Of a stretch of DNA of 22,636 bases, positions 1-7,026 are shown one piece after another. Each line of letters opens with the position of its first letter. Positions within the stretch are counted from its first letter, which is position 1. The notes under the pieces were generated by a model. The model saw only the letters and a program-made list of their open reading frames with translations, was not told the origin of the DNA and did no database searches. Source of the stretch: Chloroflexota bacterium (GTDB lineage Bacteria > Chloroflexota > Dehalococcoidia > SM23-28-2 > RBG-16-64-32); contig VBJT01000119.1 in the NCBI GenBank assembly GCA_005880075.1, positions 42,624 to 65,259 of the forward strand. The letters are read 5' to 3'. Both the position numbers and the translations under genes were made by a program.

Positions 1-71
1 ACTACAAGCAGCAGTACGGGAAGCGCCTGGCTGAGGCGATCCCATACTCCACGGGGAAAACAGCTACGTGA
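1..71 (+). CDS. rmlB: C-terminal end of probable dTDP-glucose 4,6-dehydratase (partial)
   Basis: The window opens inside a gene read in the frame starting at base 3. Only about 22 residues remain, ending at TGA 69-71. The visible YKQQYGKRL segment resembles the extreme C-terminus of RmlB-type dehydratases, which often end in a Tyr/Gln/Arg-rich helix. The stop overlaps the GTG start of the RmlC-like gene by 4 bp (GTGA), so the two are probably translationally coupled. An rmlB in front of RmlC-like and rmlD genes is the usual dTDP-rhamnose order. The identification leans on context because so little sequence is present. Confidence 0.5.
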   Translation, partial: YKQQYGKRLAEAIPYSTGKTAT

Positions 72-523
72 TCGAAGGAGTGGAGATCAAGCAGCTGAAG
101 CCGAATGTCGATGAACGTGGCTACCTCATGGAGCTCATTCGAGGTTCGGACGAGTTCTTCACGAAGTTCGGTCAGTGCTATGTTTCGCTCAACTACCCGG
201 GCGTCGTCCGCGCCTGGCACTACCACAAGAAGCAAGAAGATTACTTCGTTGTTGTCCAAGGCACCTGCAAAGTTGGTCTTTATGACATGCGCGAAGGCTC
301 TCCGACGAGCGGCCAGGCAGAGGCCCATTACCTCGGCACCGGCAACAACATCGTCCTCCGCATACCGGTCGGCGTCGCTCATGGCTACAAGACCGTAGGC
401 ACCGACCCTTCGCTCCTCGTTAACTTCCCGACCGAGGAGTACAACCCGAATGATCCCGACGAGCACCGGATTCCCTGGGATTCGCCGGACATCCCCTTTA
501 ACTGGGAGATCGAATACAAGTGA
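68..523 (+). CDS. rmlC: dTDP-4-dehydrorhamnose 3,5-epimerase family protein (RmlC-like cupin)
   Basis: A 151-residue cupin of the RmlC family, which epimerises dTDP-4-keto-6-deoxyglucose at C3 and C5 on the way to dTDP-L-rhamnose in the cytoplasm. Visible family marks are DERG near residues 15-18, an Arg-x-x-His at R48/H51 matching the catalytic-base His region, GVAHGY at 102-107, and the TEEYNP and IPWDSP segments near 122-140. It is shorter than classical RmlC (about 180 residues), and the usual RGLHYQ is replaced by RAWHYHKKQ, giving extra His and Lys residues. It may therefore be a divergent epimerase subgroup. The GTG start overlaps the upstream stop by 4 bp. Position between rmlB-like and rmlD genes supports the pathway. 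Strict 3,5-epimerase activity is inferred. Confidence 0.78.
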   Translation: MIEGVEIKQLKPNVDERGYLMELIRGSDEFFTKFGQCYVSLNYPGVVRAWHYHKKQEDYFVVVQGTCKVGLYDMREGSPTSGQAEAHYLGTGNNIVLRIPVGVAHGYKTVGTDPSLLVNFPTEEYNPNDPDEHRIPWDSPDIPFNWEIEYK

Positions 524-610
524 AGATGGACTTCTTCGGTACACGCTGTGGCACTCTATTGAACCCGCTTTCAACAGTCTCATTGATGAGCGCTTCCTGA
601 ATCAGCAACA

Positions 611-1462
611 ATGCGCATCCTGATTACCGGCGGCCAGGGCCAACTCGGCCGTGCTCTACAAACCACACTCGAAGGAGACGACGTTACGGCCCCCGGTCAC
701 GCAGACCTCGATGTAACCGACCGCCGGCGGGTACAAGATGCGATAAAACACCGACGGCCAGATATTGTTATCCACGCCGCTGCATGGACTGATACTGTCG
801 GCTGCGAGGATAATCCGACCCGAGCGATGCGTGACAACGGCGAAGCGCCGGGCCTCGTGGCCGAGGCGTGTCAGGAGAACCGCGCCATCATGCTGTATAT
901 AAGCAGCAACGAAGTCTTCGACGGCAAGAAGCGTGCTCCTTATGTCGAAGACGACGCTCCCAACCCGATAAATTCCTACGCGCGCTCGAAACTCGAAGGC
1001 GAGAGGCGTGTTCAGTCGGCGCTCGAACGGTCTTGCATCGTACGTACCTCCTGGCTCTATGGCCCGGGGCGTATTAGCTTTCCGGAAAAGATCTTGACCG
1101 CCGCGAGAGAACAAGGATCAATCAGACTCGTCACAGACGAAGTGGCGTCTCCCACCTGGACGCTCGACCTTGCGAAAGCCATCGCCGGCCTCGTGAGACA
1201 GGCTGCCCTCGGCCTCTTCCACCTCACAAACGCGGGCAGCTGTTCGCGCAAGGAGTGGGCAGAGGAAATCCTTCGCTTGGCCGGCGAAAACGTCCCGGTT
1301 CAGCCGGCCACTCAGGCCGAGTTCGGCGCGCGTGTCCGCAAACCCCAATTCTCGGCGCTTAATAATGTTAACGCGCAAAGATTGGGAATTACCATGCGGC
1401 CCTGGCAGGAAGCACTGGCGGAGCACCTCAATGAGACCGTTTCTCAAGGAACGCCGGCTTGA
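611..1462 (+). CDS. rmlD: dTDP-4-dehydrorhamnose reductase RmlD
   Basis: A 283-residue extended short-chain dehydrogenase/reductase that performs the last step of dTDP-L-rhamnose synthesis, NAD(P)H-dependent reduction of the 4-keto sugar. The N-terminal Rossmann motif GGQGQLG lies at residues 7-13. The ISSNEVFDG stretch (97-105) corresponds to the family STDYVFDG, with the usual Thr-Asp-Tyr replaced by Ser-Asn-Glu. The catalytic YxxxK is Y123/K127, and the substrate-side ASPTWTLDLA segment follows. Length matches the family. The 87-bp gap upstream holds no gene, and no clear Shine-Dalgarno precedes ATG 611, unusual next to the coupled genes around it. The TGA stop overlaps the TTG start candidate of the sugar transferase. 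Confidence 0.92.
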   Translation: MRILITGGQGQLGRALQTTLEGDDVTAPGHADLDVTDRRRVQDAIKHRRPDIVIHAAAWTDTVGCEDNPTRAMRDNGEAPGLVAEACQENRAIMLYISSNEVFDGKKRAPYVEDDAPNPINSYARSKLEGERRVQSALERSCIVRTSWLYGPGRISFPEKILTAAREQGSIRLVTDEVASPTWTLDLAKAIAGLVRQAALGLFHLTNAGSCSRKEWAEEILRLAGENVPVQPATQAEFGARVRKPQFSALNNVNAQRLGITMRPWQEALAEHLNETVSQGTPA

Positions 1463-2268
1463 GGCGTAAGGAGTCAGAGTTTAGCATGCGTGCCGCGGCC
1501 GCGGCTGCTGGCGTCTACGGGCCACCGACCTCTCTGCGAAGCTCGCCACCTCGAACTCAAAGGGCTGTTCATGATGACTTCGATAGCGAAATGGCTCCGC
1601 CGACTGTGGGGGCGCCACCGCCAAACGGGTACTCCGGGATCGCTTGGAATGTCCAATGCGGCCCTACGCCCAGAGCTAAGCGAGCCATTGACATCGTGGG
1701 CGGCACAATGATGATCGGTGTGCTTTGGCCGATATGGGCGCTTGCAGCTGTCCTAATCAAGCTCGATTCCCCGGGCCCTGTCTTCGTGCGCCAGAAGCGC
1801 ATCGGCGTAAACGGAGCCGAGTTCCGGTTCCTAAAATTCCGCACAATGCACCACAGCGGCAAACAGAACGATCTTCTCGAGCGCCTTCCTCTCGGTGATC
1901 TGACCCGGCGCCTGCTGAGCCCGCGCGGGCGTCCCCGCAACGCGACGGCGGTCGGCTGGGCCTTACGGAAAACGACGGTCGACGAACTGCCGCAGCTGCT
2001 AAATGTCGTGAAGGGGGACATGAGCCTTGTCGGCCCTCGGCCCGATATCCCACAGATCGTCGCCGCATGGCCCGAGGAATTTCGCCAGAGGCACAAAGTC
2101 AGCCCCGGCATGACCGGCCTCGCGCAGGTCAACGGCCGTTCAGACATCACACACTATGAGAAGATCCGCTATGACCTGGCCTATGTGCGTCACCACCCAA
2201 TCGCCAAGGACCTCAAGATTCTTGTCAAAACGGTGAGTCTCGTCATCAGCAAAAAAGGCGCCCGTTAG
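1459..2268 (+). CDS. Monotopic phosphoglycosyl transferase (undecaprenyl-phosphate sugar-1-phosphate transferase)
   Basis: A bacterial sugar transferase (PglC/WbaP-core family) that transfers a sugar-1-phosphate from a nucleotide sugar to undecaprenyl phosphate, starting glycan assembly at the inner membrane face. The core starts near residue 73 with KRAIDIVGG, followed by a hydrophobic re-entrant helix (about 78-101), the DSPGP turn, RQKRIG, KFRTM, the catalytic D175-E176 dyad in DELPQL, and SLVGPRP. The first 70 residues are Ala/Pro-rich and look disordered, and the multi-helix N-terminal part of WbaP/WcaJ is absent. The TTG at 1459 overlaps rmlD by 4 bp with AAGGA 8 bp upstream. ATG 1486, with AAGGAG 12 bp upstream, is an equally fair start. 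Substrate sugar is not readable. Confidence 0.9.
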   Translation: MRRKESEFSMRAAAAAAGVYGPPTSLRSSPPRTQRAVHDDFDSEMAPPTVGAPPPNGYSGIAWNVQCGPTPRAKRAIDIVGGTMMIGVLWPIWALAAVLIKLDSPGPVFVRQKRIGVNGAEFRFLKFRTMHHSGKQNDLLERLPLGDLTRRLLSPRGRPRNATAVGWALRKTTVDELPQLLNVVKGDMSLVGPRPDIPQIVAAWPEEFRQRHKVSPGMTGLAQVNGRSDITHYEKIRYDLAYVRHHPIAKDLKILVKTVSLVISKKGAR

Positions 2269-2299
2269 CTCTCACACCCGGCAAGCTATCGCGCCCGAA

Positions 2300-3496
2300 A
2301 TGCGGATCATTTTCCTGACCTTCCAGTTCCCGTATCCCGCTTTTAGCGGCGCAGCCATCAAGACCCTGAGCCTTTTGGATTACCTGCGTCGCGACCACGA
2401 AGTTCACCTTGTATCGCTGCGGCGTGGTCGCCTGACCCGAACGCAGCAAGAATGGGCGGCCAGACTCGACGGAGTTGAGATGGTCGTACTTAACAAACCG
2501 CGCAATGCCTGGAGCCTTCTCGGCAGTTACATCGCCCGGGTTCCACTTAGAATCGCACGCAACCGGAGCGCAAAGATGGCTCGCCTAGTCGAAGGGCAGC
2601 TCAAAGCGCTCCGGCCGGACGTGTTGTTCGTCGATGGCCTTTCGATGGCCCAGTACCTTCCTCACGGATTCCGGCGGCGGGCCATTCTGCATGAGCACAA
2701 CGCCGAATATGTCATCTGGCAGCGTCAGGCCGAGATCGAGTCGGGCCTCAGGCGCTGGGTCGCCTCGCGAGAGGCGGCCCGGCTACGCGGTTATGAGGCG
2801 TCAGTCGTCCGTCAGTTCGGTAAAATCTTCGCGGTTTCTGAAGAGGATCGCCAAACGCTAATTGAGCTAGGTGCCACGCCGTCCAATGTGGGAGTGCTTG
2901 CGAACATCCCCGATCGAACTTTGCTAAACAGACCAGCACCAATTTTCGCGGACACCGAACCGGTCATCCTCTACTTCGGCACGCTGAGCTGGCAACCAAA
3001 CATCGAGGGGCTGGAACGCATTCTCAGTTCGATCTTTCCCGGGGTGTGCCAGAAGGTTCCAGAGGCGCGTCTCGTCGTTGCGGGCGTCGGTGCGTCGCGA
3101 GCGCTTGCCGCACGTGTGGCCGCGATCGCTGGCGCGGAGTTCCGGGGACAAGTCGAGGATCCCGAACCACTATACCGGGGCGCACGTGTCCTCGTAGACG
3201 CTACTCGCAGCGGCGGCGGTACTCGCTTAAAGGTCTTGAACGCATTCGCGCGTGGCATTCCCGTCGTTGCCAGCACACTTGCCGCGCAAGGTCTCGAGGT
3301 TATTCCCGGTGTTCACCTGCTCATGGCGGACAGCGAAGCAAAGACCATCGACGCTCTCGTCTTGCTGCTGCGCGATGATGACCGCTGCCGTACTCTCAGC
3401 GAAAACGCGCGTGCTCTTATCCGCGCCCGCTACGTCGCCGAGATAGCATATCGTCCCCTAGACGAGGCAATGGCACGCATTTCCGCTGGCTCATGA
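2300..3496 (+). CDS. Family 4 glycosyltransferase
   Basis: A 398-residue GT-B fold glycosyltransferase that would add a sugar to the lipid-linked oligosaccharide at the cytoplasmic membrane face. The N-terminal domain opens with MRIIFLTFQFPYP and a glycine-rich stretch (SGAAIKTLSLL) and contains HEHNAEY. The C-terminal domain has YFGTLSWQPNIEGL and the nucleotide-sugar site RSGGGTRLKVLNAFARGIPVVAST. In most GT4 enzymes the residue after KVL is Glu, the last Glu of the EX7E motif. Here it is Asn (N314). The overall look is like exosortase-associated GT4 enzymes, but no such system is nearby. ATG 2300 lies 31 bp after the sugar transferase with no strong ribosome site, and the stop overlaps the next gene by ATGA. 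Donor and acceptor are unknown. Confidence 0.88.
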   Translation: MRIIFLTFQFPYPAFSGAAIKTLSLLDYLRRDHEVHLVSLRRGRLTRTQQEWAARLDGVEMVVLNKPRNAWSLLGSYIARVPLRIARNRSAKMARLVEGQLKALRPDVLFVDGLSMAQYLPHGFRRRAILHEHNAEYVIWQRQAEIESGLRRWVASREAARLRGYEASVVRQFGKIFAVSEEDRQTLIELGATPSNVGVLANIPDRTLLNRPAPIFADTEPVILYFGTLSWQPNIEGLERILSSIFPGVCQKVPEARLVVAGVGASRALAARVAAIAGAEFRGQVEDPEPLYRGARVLVDATRSGGGTRLKVLNAFARGIPVVASTLAAQGLEVIPGVHLLMADSEAKTIDALVLLLRDDDRCRTLSENARALIRARYVAEIAYRPLDEAMARISAGS

Positions 3497-4293
3497 CCTC
3501 GACGGATGTAGTTGAAGTTCTCGGCGTTCGCTTTCACAATCTCAGTTGCTTGGAGGCTGCGAGGGCGATTGCCTGGCTGGCGCTAAATCAGCATCAAGCG
3601 TACGTCGTAAAGCCCTACTCGGAGTTCATGCCCCGTGCGGCGCGCCACACTGCACTCTGTCTGCCTGACGGGGTAGGAATCCTCTGGGCGGCCCACTACC
3701 TTTCGCTTAGCGGCGGCACAGTTCGCGCTCTCTGGCAGCTGCCTCTATCGCTGGCCTCCGTCGCGCTCAATCCGTCCTCAATTCGGCGACCCCTGGTAGA
3801 AAACATGGCCGGGGTAGACCTTACCTGGCAGATGCTCGGTGCTCTTGAACAGGCGGGGGCGACGGTCTTTCTCCTCGGTGGGACCGGGGCGGAGCTGCGG
3901 GGTGCGAGGGAGCGAATTAAGGCGCGCTTCCCGAGCCTCCGTCTGGTTGGCGCCTGTCGGGGTTACTTTGATAGCACAGGTAGCGATAACGATGCCGTAG
4001 TCGCCGAGATCAACGCGGAAGCGCCTCAAGCTCTCCTGGTCGCCATGGGATTTCCTTTACAGGAAAGGTGGATAGCCGCCAACCTTCCGCGATTAAAGGT
4101 GAACGTAGCGATCGCCGAGGGGGGGTCATTTTCCTTTATCTCGGGCGTCACACCGAGAGCGCCTTTTTGGGTGCGTCGCTTGGGCCTAGAGTGGCTCTTC
4201 CGGCTGCTCCGGCAGCCCTGGCGTCTTCGCCGCCAGCTTGCCCTTCCCGCGTTCGTCTGGCTGGTGCTGATGGAACGCCTCCAACAAAAGTAG
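3493..4293 (+). CDS. WecG/TagA/CpsF family (GT26) glycosyltransferase
   Basis: A 266-residue GT26 enzyme. Known members add ManNAc or a similar sugar as the second residue on undecaprenyl-PP-linked glycans. The family LPDGVG motif gives D59, matching the catalytic Asp of TagA. FLLGG (126-130), RGYFD (156-160), GFPLQERWIA with Q190, and GGSFSFISG all fit. The basic C-terminal appendage from RRLGLEWLFRLLRQPWRLRR onward is the membrane-docking part of the family. Two oddities are Lys40 where the family usually has Thr in V-V-T-P-N, and about 30 extra residues (72-104) before NMAGVDL. The start overlaps the GT4 stop by 4 bp, so the genes are probably coupled. Exact sugar specificity cannot be read. 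Confidence 0.88.
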   Translation: MTSTDVVEVLGVRFHNLSCLEAARAIAWLALNQHQAYVVKPYSEFMPRAARHTALCLPDGVGILWAAHYLSLSGGTVRALWQLPLSLASVALNPSSIRRPLVENMAGVDLTWQMLGALEQAGATVFLLGGTGAELRGARERIKARFPSLRLVGACRGYFDSTGSDNDAVVAEINAEAPQALLVAMGFPLQERWIAANLPRLKVNVAIAEGGSFSFISGVTPRAPFWVRRLGLEWLFRLLRQPWRLRRQLALPAFVWLVLMERLQQK

Positions 4294-4308
4294 TTTTCGT
4301 TAGCTAAC
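4283..4308. terminator. AT-rich hairpin and palindrome between convergent genes
   Basis: The tail of the GT26 gene and the 19-bp gap to the flippase gene contain AAC-AAAA (4283-4289) pairing with TTTT-c-GTT (4294-4301) around a GTAG loop, followed by the perfect palindrome GTTAGCTAAC (4299-4308). Placed between converging genes it could end transcription from one or both sides, but the stem is weak and there is no clean GC stem with a T run. Confidence 0.22.
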
Positions 4309-4312
4309 TAGC

Positions 4313-5695
4313 TCATCCTCTTCGACGGCCGGTCAGGCTTTTCCAGGCACGGAGATAATGCTCTGCGTCAGCGGGCCGGACGATAAGGGCGCCGGTGATG
4401 CTGCCTCCGGATACACGGCGATACCAATAAAGAGTGGCAGCGAGGGAAGCGATGTAGGCGATGGAAGAGGCGATCGCCGCGCCGTTCACTTCGATTGAAG
4501 GAATGAGGGCGAGGTCGAGTACAATAGTTAGCCCGAGCGCGATAAACGTCGCGTACGTGTTGTAAATGATTCGCCCCTGGCTGAACAGGTAGCTGCCCAG
4601 CACCCGAGTCGCGCAGGCGGCGATTATGCCCGGCATCAGCAAGATAAGCGGGGTTTGTGCAGCGCTGAACTCATCGCCGAAGAGCACATCGATCGCCAGC
4701 GGCGAAACGGCGATCAGCGCGATTGCTCCGATTACGCTGGCCAGGACAGTATTGCGGCAGGCGAGAGGCGTCATCTGCGCCGCCTTGTCGCGATCCATTT
4801 CCGTAAGACGCGGCATAAGCACGAGCGCCACGGACGATGAAAGCCACCAAACGCTCTCGCTCAGGCCCACGGCAACGGTATAGTGGCCGACGCCAGCGCG
4901 CGAGACGAAGGCCGCCACTAAAAACTGGTCCAGACGGTAGTTGAAAAGCTGCGCCAGGTTCGCCACCTGCCCCTGCGCCCCATATCGGATTTGATTGCGC
5001 AGGACCTCCCAGCGCGGATGCAAGGAATGTTCAAGATTGATGCGGTTCAAGCCGACCAGCGAGAGTGCAACGACATCGGCCAGCAAGAATGACGCCACCC
5101 ATCCGGCCAATGCACTGAAGACATCCAACTGGCCGAGCACGTACAGGATTCCCACTATGGCGACGCCAAACAGTCCCTGAGCGACGGCTACCCCACTGAG
5201 AGCGGCAAAGCGGCTACGCCCATGGAGGAACGACGTGAGAAGCACGTAGCCAACGACAGAGGGCAAAGCTACCGTATAAAGCCAGTACGACCGCCCAGAA
5301 ACAAACAGGTCGGGTTCCAAAATGATTGCATACGTTATCAGGAAGGCCCACGCGGCCAGCGACGAAGCGCAAAGTACGAAAATGCTGCCGGAAAGCAGTT
5401 GGTTGTATGAGTAGTCACCCTTGTTGAGGAAGTAAATATTGCCTAGGCCGACGCCTAGGTTAGCAATTGCGCCCGCCACCAGTGCCGCAACAAAGAACAG
5501 AGAGTAGGTACCCAGCCCGTCATCCCCCAATCCCCGTGCCAGCAGCACCCGCAGGCAGAACGCCAGCCCGTATATGGCGACCTGCGCGACGAAGACGCCA
5601 TTTACGCTGTAGAGCAGTCCCTTTCGCTCAGGTGCCAGAGGCTGTTGATCGAGCGGCGCGTCCGATGGGATCGGATCAGGAGCCTGGAGCGTCAA
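4313..5695 (-). CDS. Wzx-type polysaccharide flippase (MOP/MATE superfamily)
   Basis: A 460-residue integral membrane protein, hydrophobic almost throughout, consistent with 12-14 transmembrane helices. It has the family layout: a start such as GLLYSVNGVFVAQVAIYGLAF, an LLARGLGDDGLGTYSLFF segment after helix one, RYGAQGQVANLAQLFNYRLDQFLV in the middle, and PLAIDVLFGDEFSAA near the seventh-eighth helix pair. Known relatives flip undecaprenyl-PP-linked glycans outward. It faces the glycosyltransferase genes tail to tail and would export their product. The start is a TTG at 5695 with no strong ribosome site and no nearby ATG, so the first 25 polar residues are less certain. It is divergent from the tRNA-Pro gene. 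Confidence 0.88.
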   Translation of the reverse strand: MTLQAPDPIPSDAPLDQQPLAPERKGLLYSVNGVFVAQVAIYGLAFCLRVLLARGLGDDGLGTYSLFFVAALVAGAIANLGVGLGNIYFLNKGDYSYNQLLSGSIFVLCASSLAAWAFLITYAIILEPDLFVSGRSYWLYTVALPSVVGYVLLTSFLHGRSRFAALSGVAVAQGLFGVAIVGILYVLGQLDVFSALAGWVASFLLADVVALSLVGLNRINLEHSLHPRWEVLRNQIRYGAQGQVANLAQLFNYRLDQFLVAAFVSRAGVGHYTVAVGLSESVWWLSSSVALVLMPRLTEMDRDKAAQMTPLACRNTVLASVIGAIALIAVSPLAIDVLFGDEFSAAQTPLILLMPGIIAACATRVLGSYLFSQGRIIYNTYATFIALGLTIVLDLALIPSIEVNGAAIASSIAYIASLAATLYWYRRVSGGSITGALIVRPADAEHYLRAWKSLTGRRRG

Positions 5696-5728
5696 AGATT
5701 CGACCGTAACTCTGCACGTGTGGTCAGG

Positions 5729-5734
5729 TAGAAT
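5729..5734 (+). promoter_or_regulatory. Possible -10 box of tRNA-Pro
   Basis: TAGAAT, one mismatch from the sigma-70 -10 consensus, ends 12 bp before the mature tRNA 5' end. No convincing -35 element is visible 16-18 bp upstream. Confidence 0.35.
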
Positions 5735-5746
5735 GTAATCATCCGT

Positions 5747-5824
5747 CGGGGTGTAGCTCAGTCAGGCTAGAGCGCACGGTTCGGGACCGTGAGGTCGGCG
5801 GTTCGAATCCGCCCACCCCGACCA
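5747..5824 (+). tRNA. tRNA-Pro (anticodon CGG)
   Basis: A full cloverleaf can be drawn. The acceptor stem is CGGGGTG (5747-5753) with CACCCCG (5814-5820), and the D stem is GCTC/GAGC (5756-5759/5770-5773). The anticodon stem is CACGG/CCGTG with loop TTCGGGA, placing anticodon CGG at 5782-5784. The T stem is GGCGG/CCGCC with loop TTCGAAT (5802-5808). The discriminator is A5821 and CCA is encoded (5822-5824). The C1-G72 pair is typical of bacterial tRNA-Pro. It reads CCG codons. It lies alone between the flippase and the TPR gene. Confidence 0.96.
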
Positions 5825-6144
5825 CCGCTAACACGCTGCCGATCTCGATTCATCTTCCCGTCGTATTACGTTGATGACATGCTTTCCTATTCGAAACGCA
5901 GAGATCATGGCTCAGTTGCCATTCGTTGGGCGAGCCGGGGAGCCCACCGCGATCTTCGTTCGGGCGAAACACGGTGTTACAGAGCGGTAACAATGTGCCG
6001 GAGCAAGGCGTCTTATGACAGAAGCCGAGGAACGAACAATATTTCACGACGTTATGAACATGATGCAACCAGTAGCGTATTGCGGATCCTAAAACCTACC
6101 GATAGAATGCGGCGCGAAGTCCAGGAAAGAGGGACATTGAGAAG
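5825..6144 (+). other. Non-coding leader between tRNA-Pro and TPR gene, with stem-loops
   Basis: No credible gene is seen in these 320 bases. Between about 5911 and 6030 the RNA could fold into several elements. TGGGC (5927-5931) pairs with GCCCA (5942-5946) around a GAGCCGGGGA loop. CCG-CGA (5947-5952) pairs with TCG-tt-CGG (5956-5963). TGTTAC (5975-5980) pairs with GTAACA (5987-5992). The order GCCGGGGAGCCCA, hairpin, GGGCGAAAC recalls the 5' half of the ydaO/c-di-AMP riboswitch, but the conserved 3' part (GACAGCTAACCTCG-like) is not found. A promoter candidate lies downstream at 6080-6108, so the structure may not be in the main TPR transcript. Confidence 0.3.
6080..6108 (+). promoter_or_regulatory. 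Candidate sigma-70 promoter of the TPR gene
   Basis: TTGCGG (6080-6085) and TAGAAT (6103-6108) are separated by exactly 17 bp. Transcription would start near 6115, giving a leader of about 30 bases before ATG 6145. The -10 hexamer is identical to the one before tRNA-Pro. The -35 matches the consensus only at TTG. Confidence 0.4.
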
Positions 6145-6993
6145 ATGGTTTTTCAGACAGAAGATAGAGCGAGAGCAAAGAGACAGCACGCCGAACAGGC
6201 CATCCAGCTTGCCCTCCAGGGTCAATGGACTGAGGCTGCCCAGCTCAACCGGGAGATCATCCGGTCCTTTCCCACGGACGTAGACGCCTTCAATCGTCTT
6301 GGTAAGGCGATGACCGAGCTGGGAAGGTACAGCGAGGCGCGCGATGCGTACATGAAGGCGCTCGAAATCGACCAACTCAATTCCATTGCCCGCAAGAACC
6401 TGGCACGGCTTGCCAGCCTTAGCGAAGAGGGAGCGACCCCGCGCCCTGCCAGTCAGAAGCTATCTCCGCAAATGTTCATCGAAGAGACGGGCAAGACCGG
6501 CATCACGGTGCTCGTCCGGCCAAACATGGCGATTGCAGCGCGGATGACGGCCGGCGATCAGGTGAACCTTGGCCGCCAAAACGGCTCGCTCGTCATCCAG
6601 AGCATGGCAGGCGAGTACGTTGGAGAGGTCGAACCACGGTTGAGTCAGCGGCTAACGAAGCTCATGGACGGTGGGAACGAGTATATCGCCGCCATCTCCG
6701 GGCTCGACGAGAATGAGGTCAGGCTTTTCATCCGTGAGACTTTCCAGCACAGCTCTCAAACCGGAAAGCTTTCCTTCCCGCCTACTGTGACGGAGACGTT
6801 TCGTCCGTATGTCAAAGGGCGTCTTCTTCACCGCGACGTCGATGACGACGAAGGCTACTTTGAAGATAGCGAGGACGAGTGGATAGCGGCCGATGACGCC
6901 GAAGAGTCTGACAGCACGATCCGCGAATTTCAGCTCACGCCCGATGAAACACCGGTCGCGGTCGAAGACGCTGACGAGCACGAAGACGAATAG
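6145..6993 (+). CDS. TPR-repeat protein with conserved central domain and acidic tail
   Basis: A 282-residue soluble protein with no signal peptide. Residues about 14-90 form two to three tetratricopeptide-like helical repeats: AIQLALQGQWTEAAQLNREI, then FNRLGKAMTELGRYSEARDAY with KALEIDQLNS. Residues about 108-215 form a compact predicted beta/alpha domain (GKTGITVLVRP, GDQVNLGR, GEYVGEVEPRLSQRL, FIRETFQHSSQTGKLSFPP) that I do not match to a named family. The last 50 residues are very acidic, with Asp/Glu runs. This layout is remembered, without verification, as common in Chloroflexota. TPRs suggest protein binding, and the acidic tail could hold partners or mimic nucleic acid. The ureohydrolase follows 33 bp later, so they may be co-transcribed. 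Function is unknown. Confidence 0.82.
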   Translation: MVFQTEDRARAKRQHAEQAIQLALQGQWTEAAQLNREIIRSFPTDVDAFNRLGKAMTELGRYSEARDAYMKALEIDQLNSIARKNLARLASLSEEGATPRPASQKLSPQMFIEETGKTGITVLVRPNMAIAARMTAGDQVNLGRQNGSLVIQSMAGEYVGEVEPRLSQRLTKLMDGGNEYIAAISGLDENEVRLFIRETFQHSSQTGKLSFPPTVTETFRPYVKGRLLHRDVDDDEGYFEDSEDEWIAADDAEESDSTIREFQLTPDETPVAVEDADEHEDE

Positions 6994-7026
6994 CTGACCG
7001 GCGCCGCAACTGATATCATCGCCCGC

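Noticed and set aside
5789..6283. 164-residue frame starting inside tRNA-Pro
   Set aside because: It begins within the tRNA, crosses the leader and overlaps the TPR gene in another frame; composition is Arg/Ser-rich and unlike a protein.
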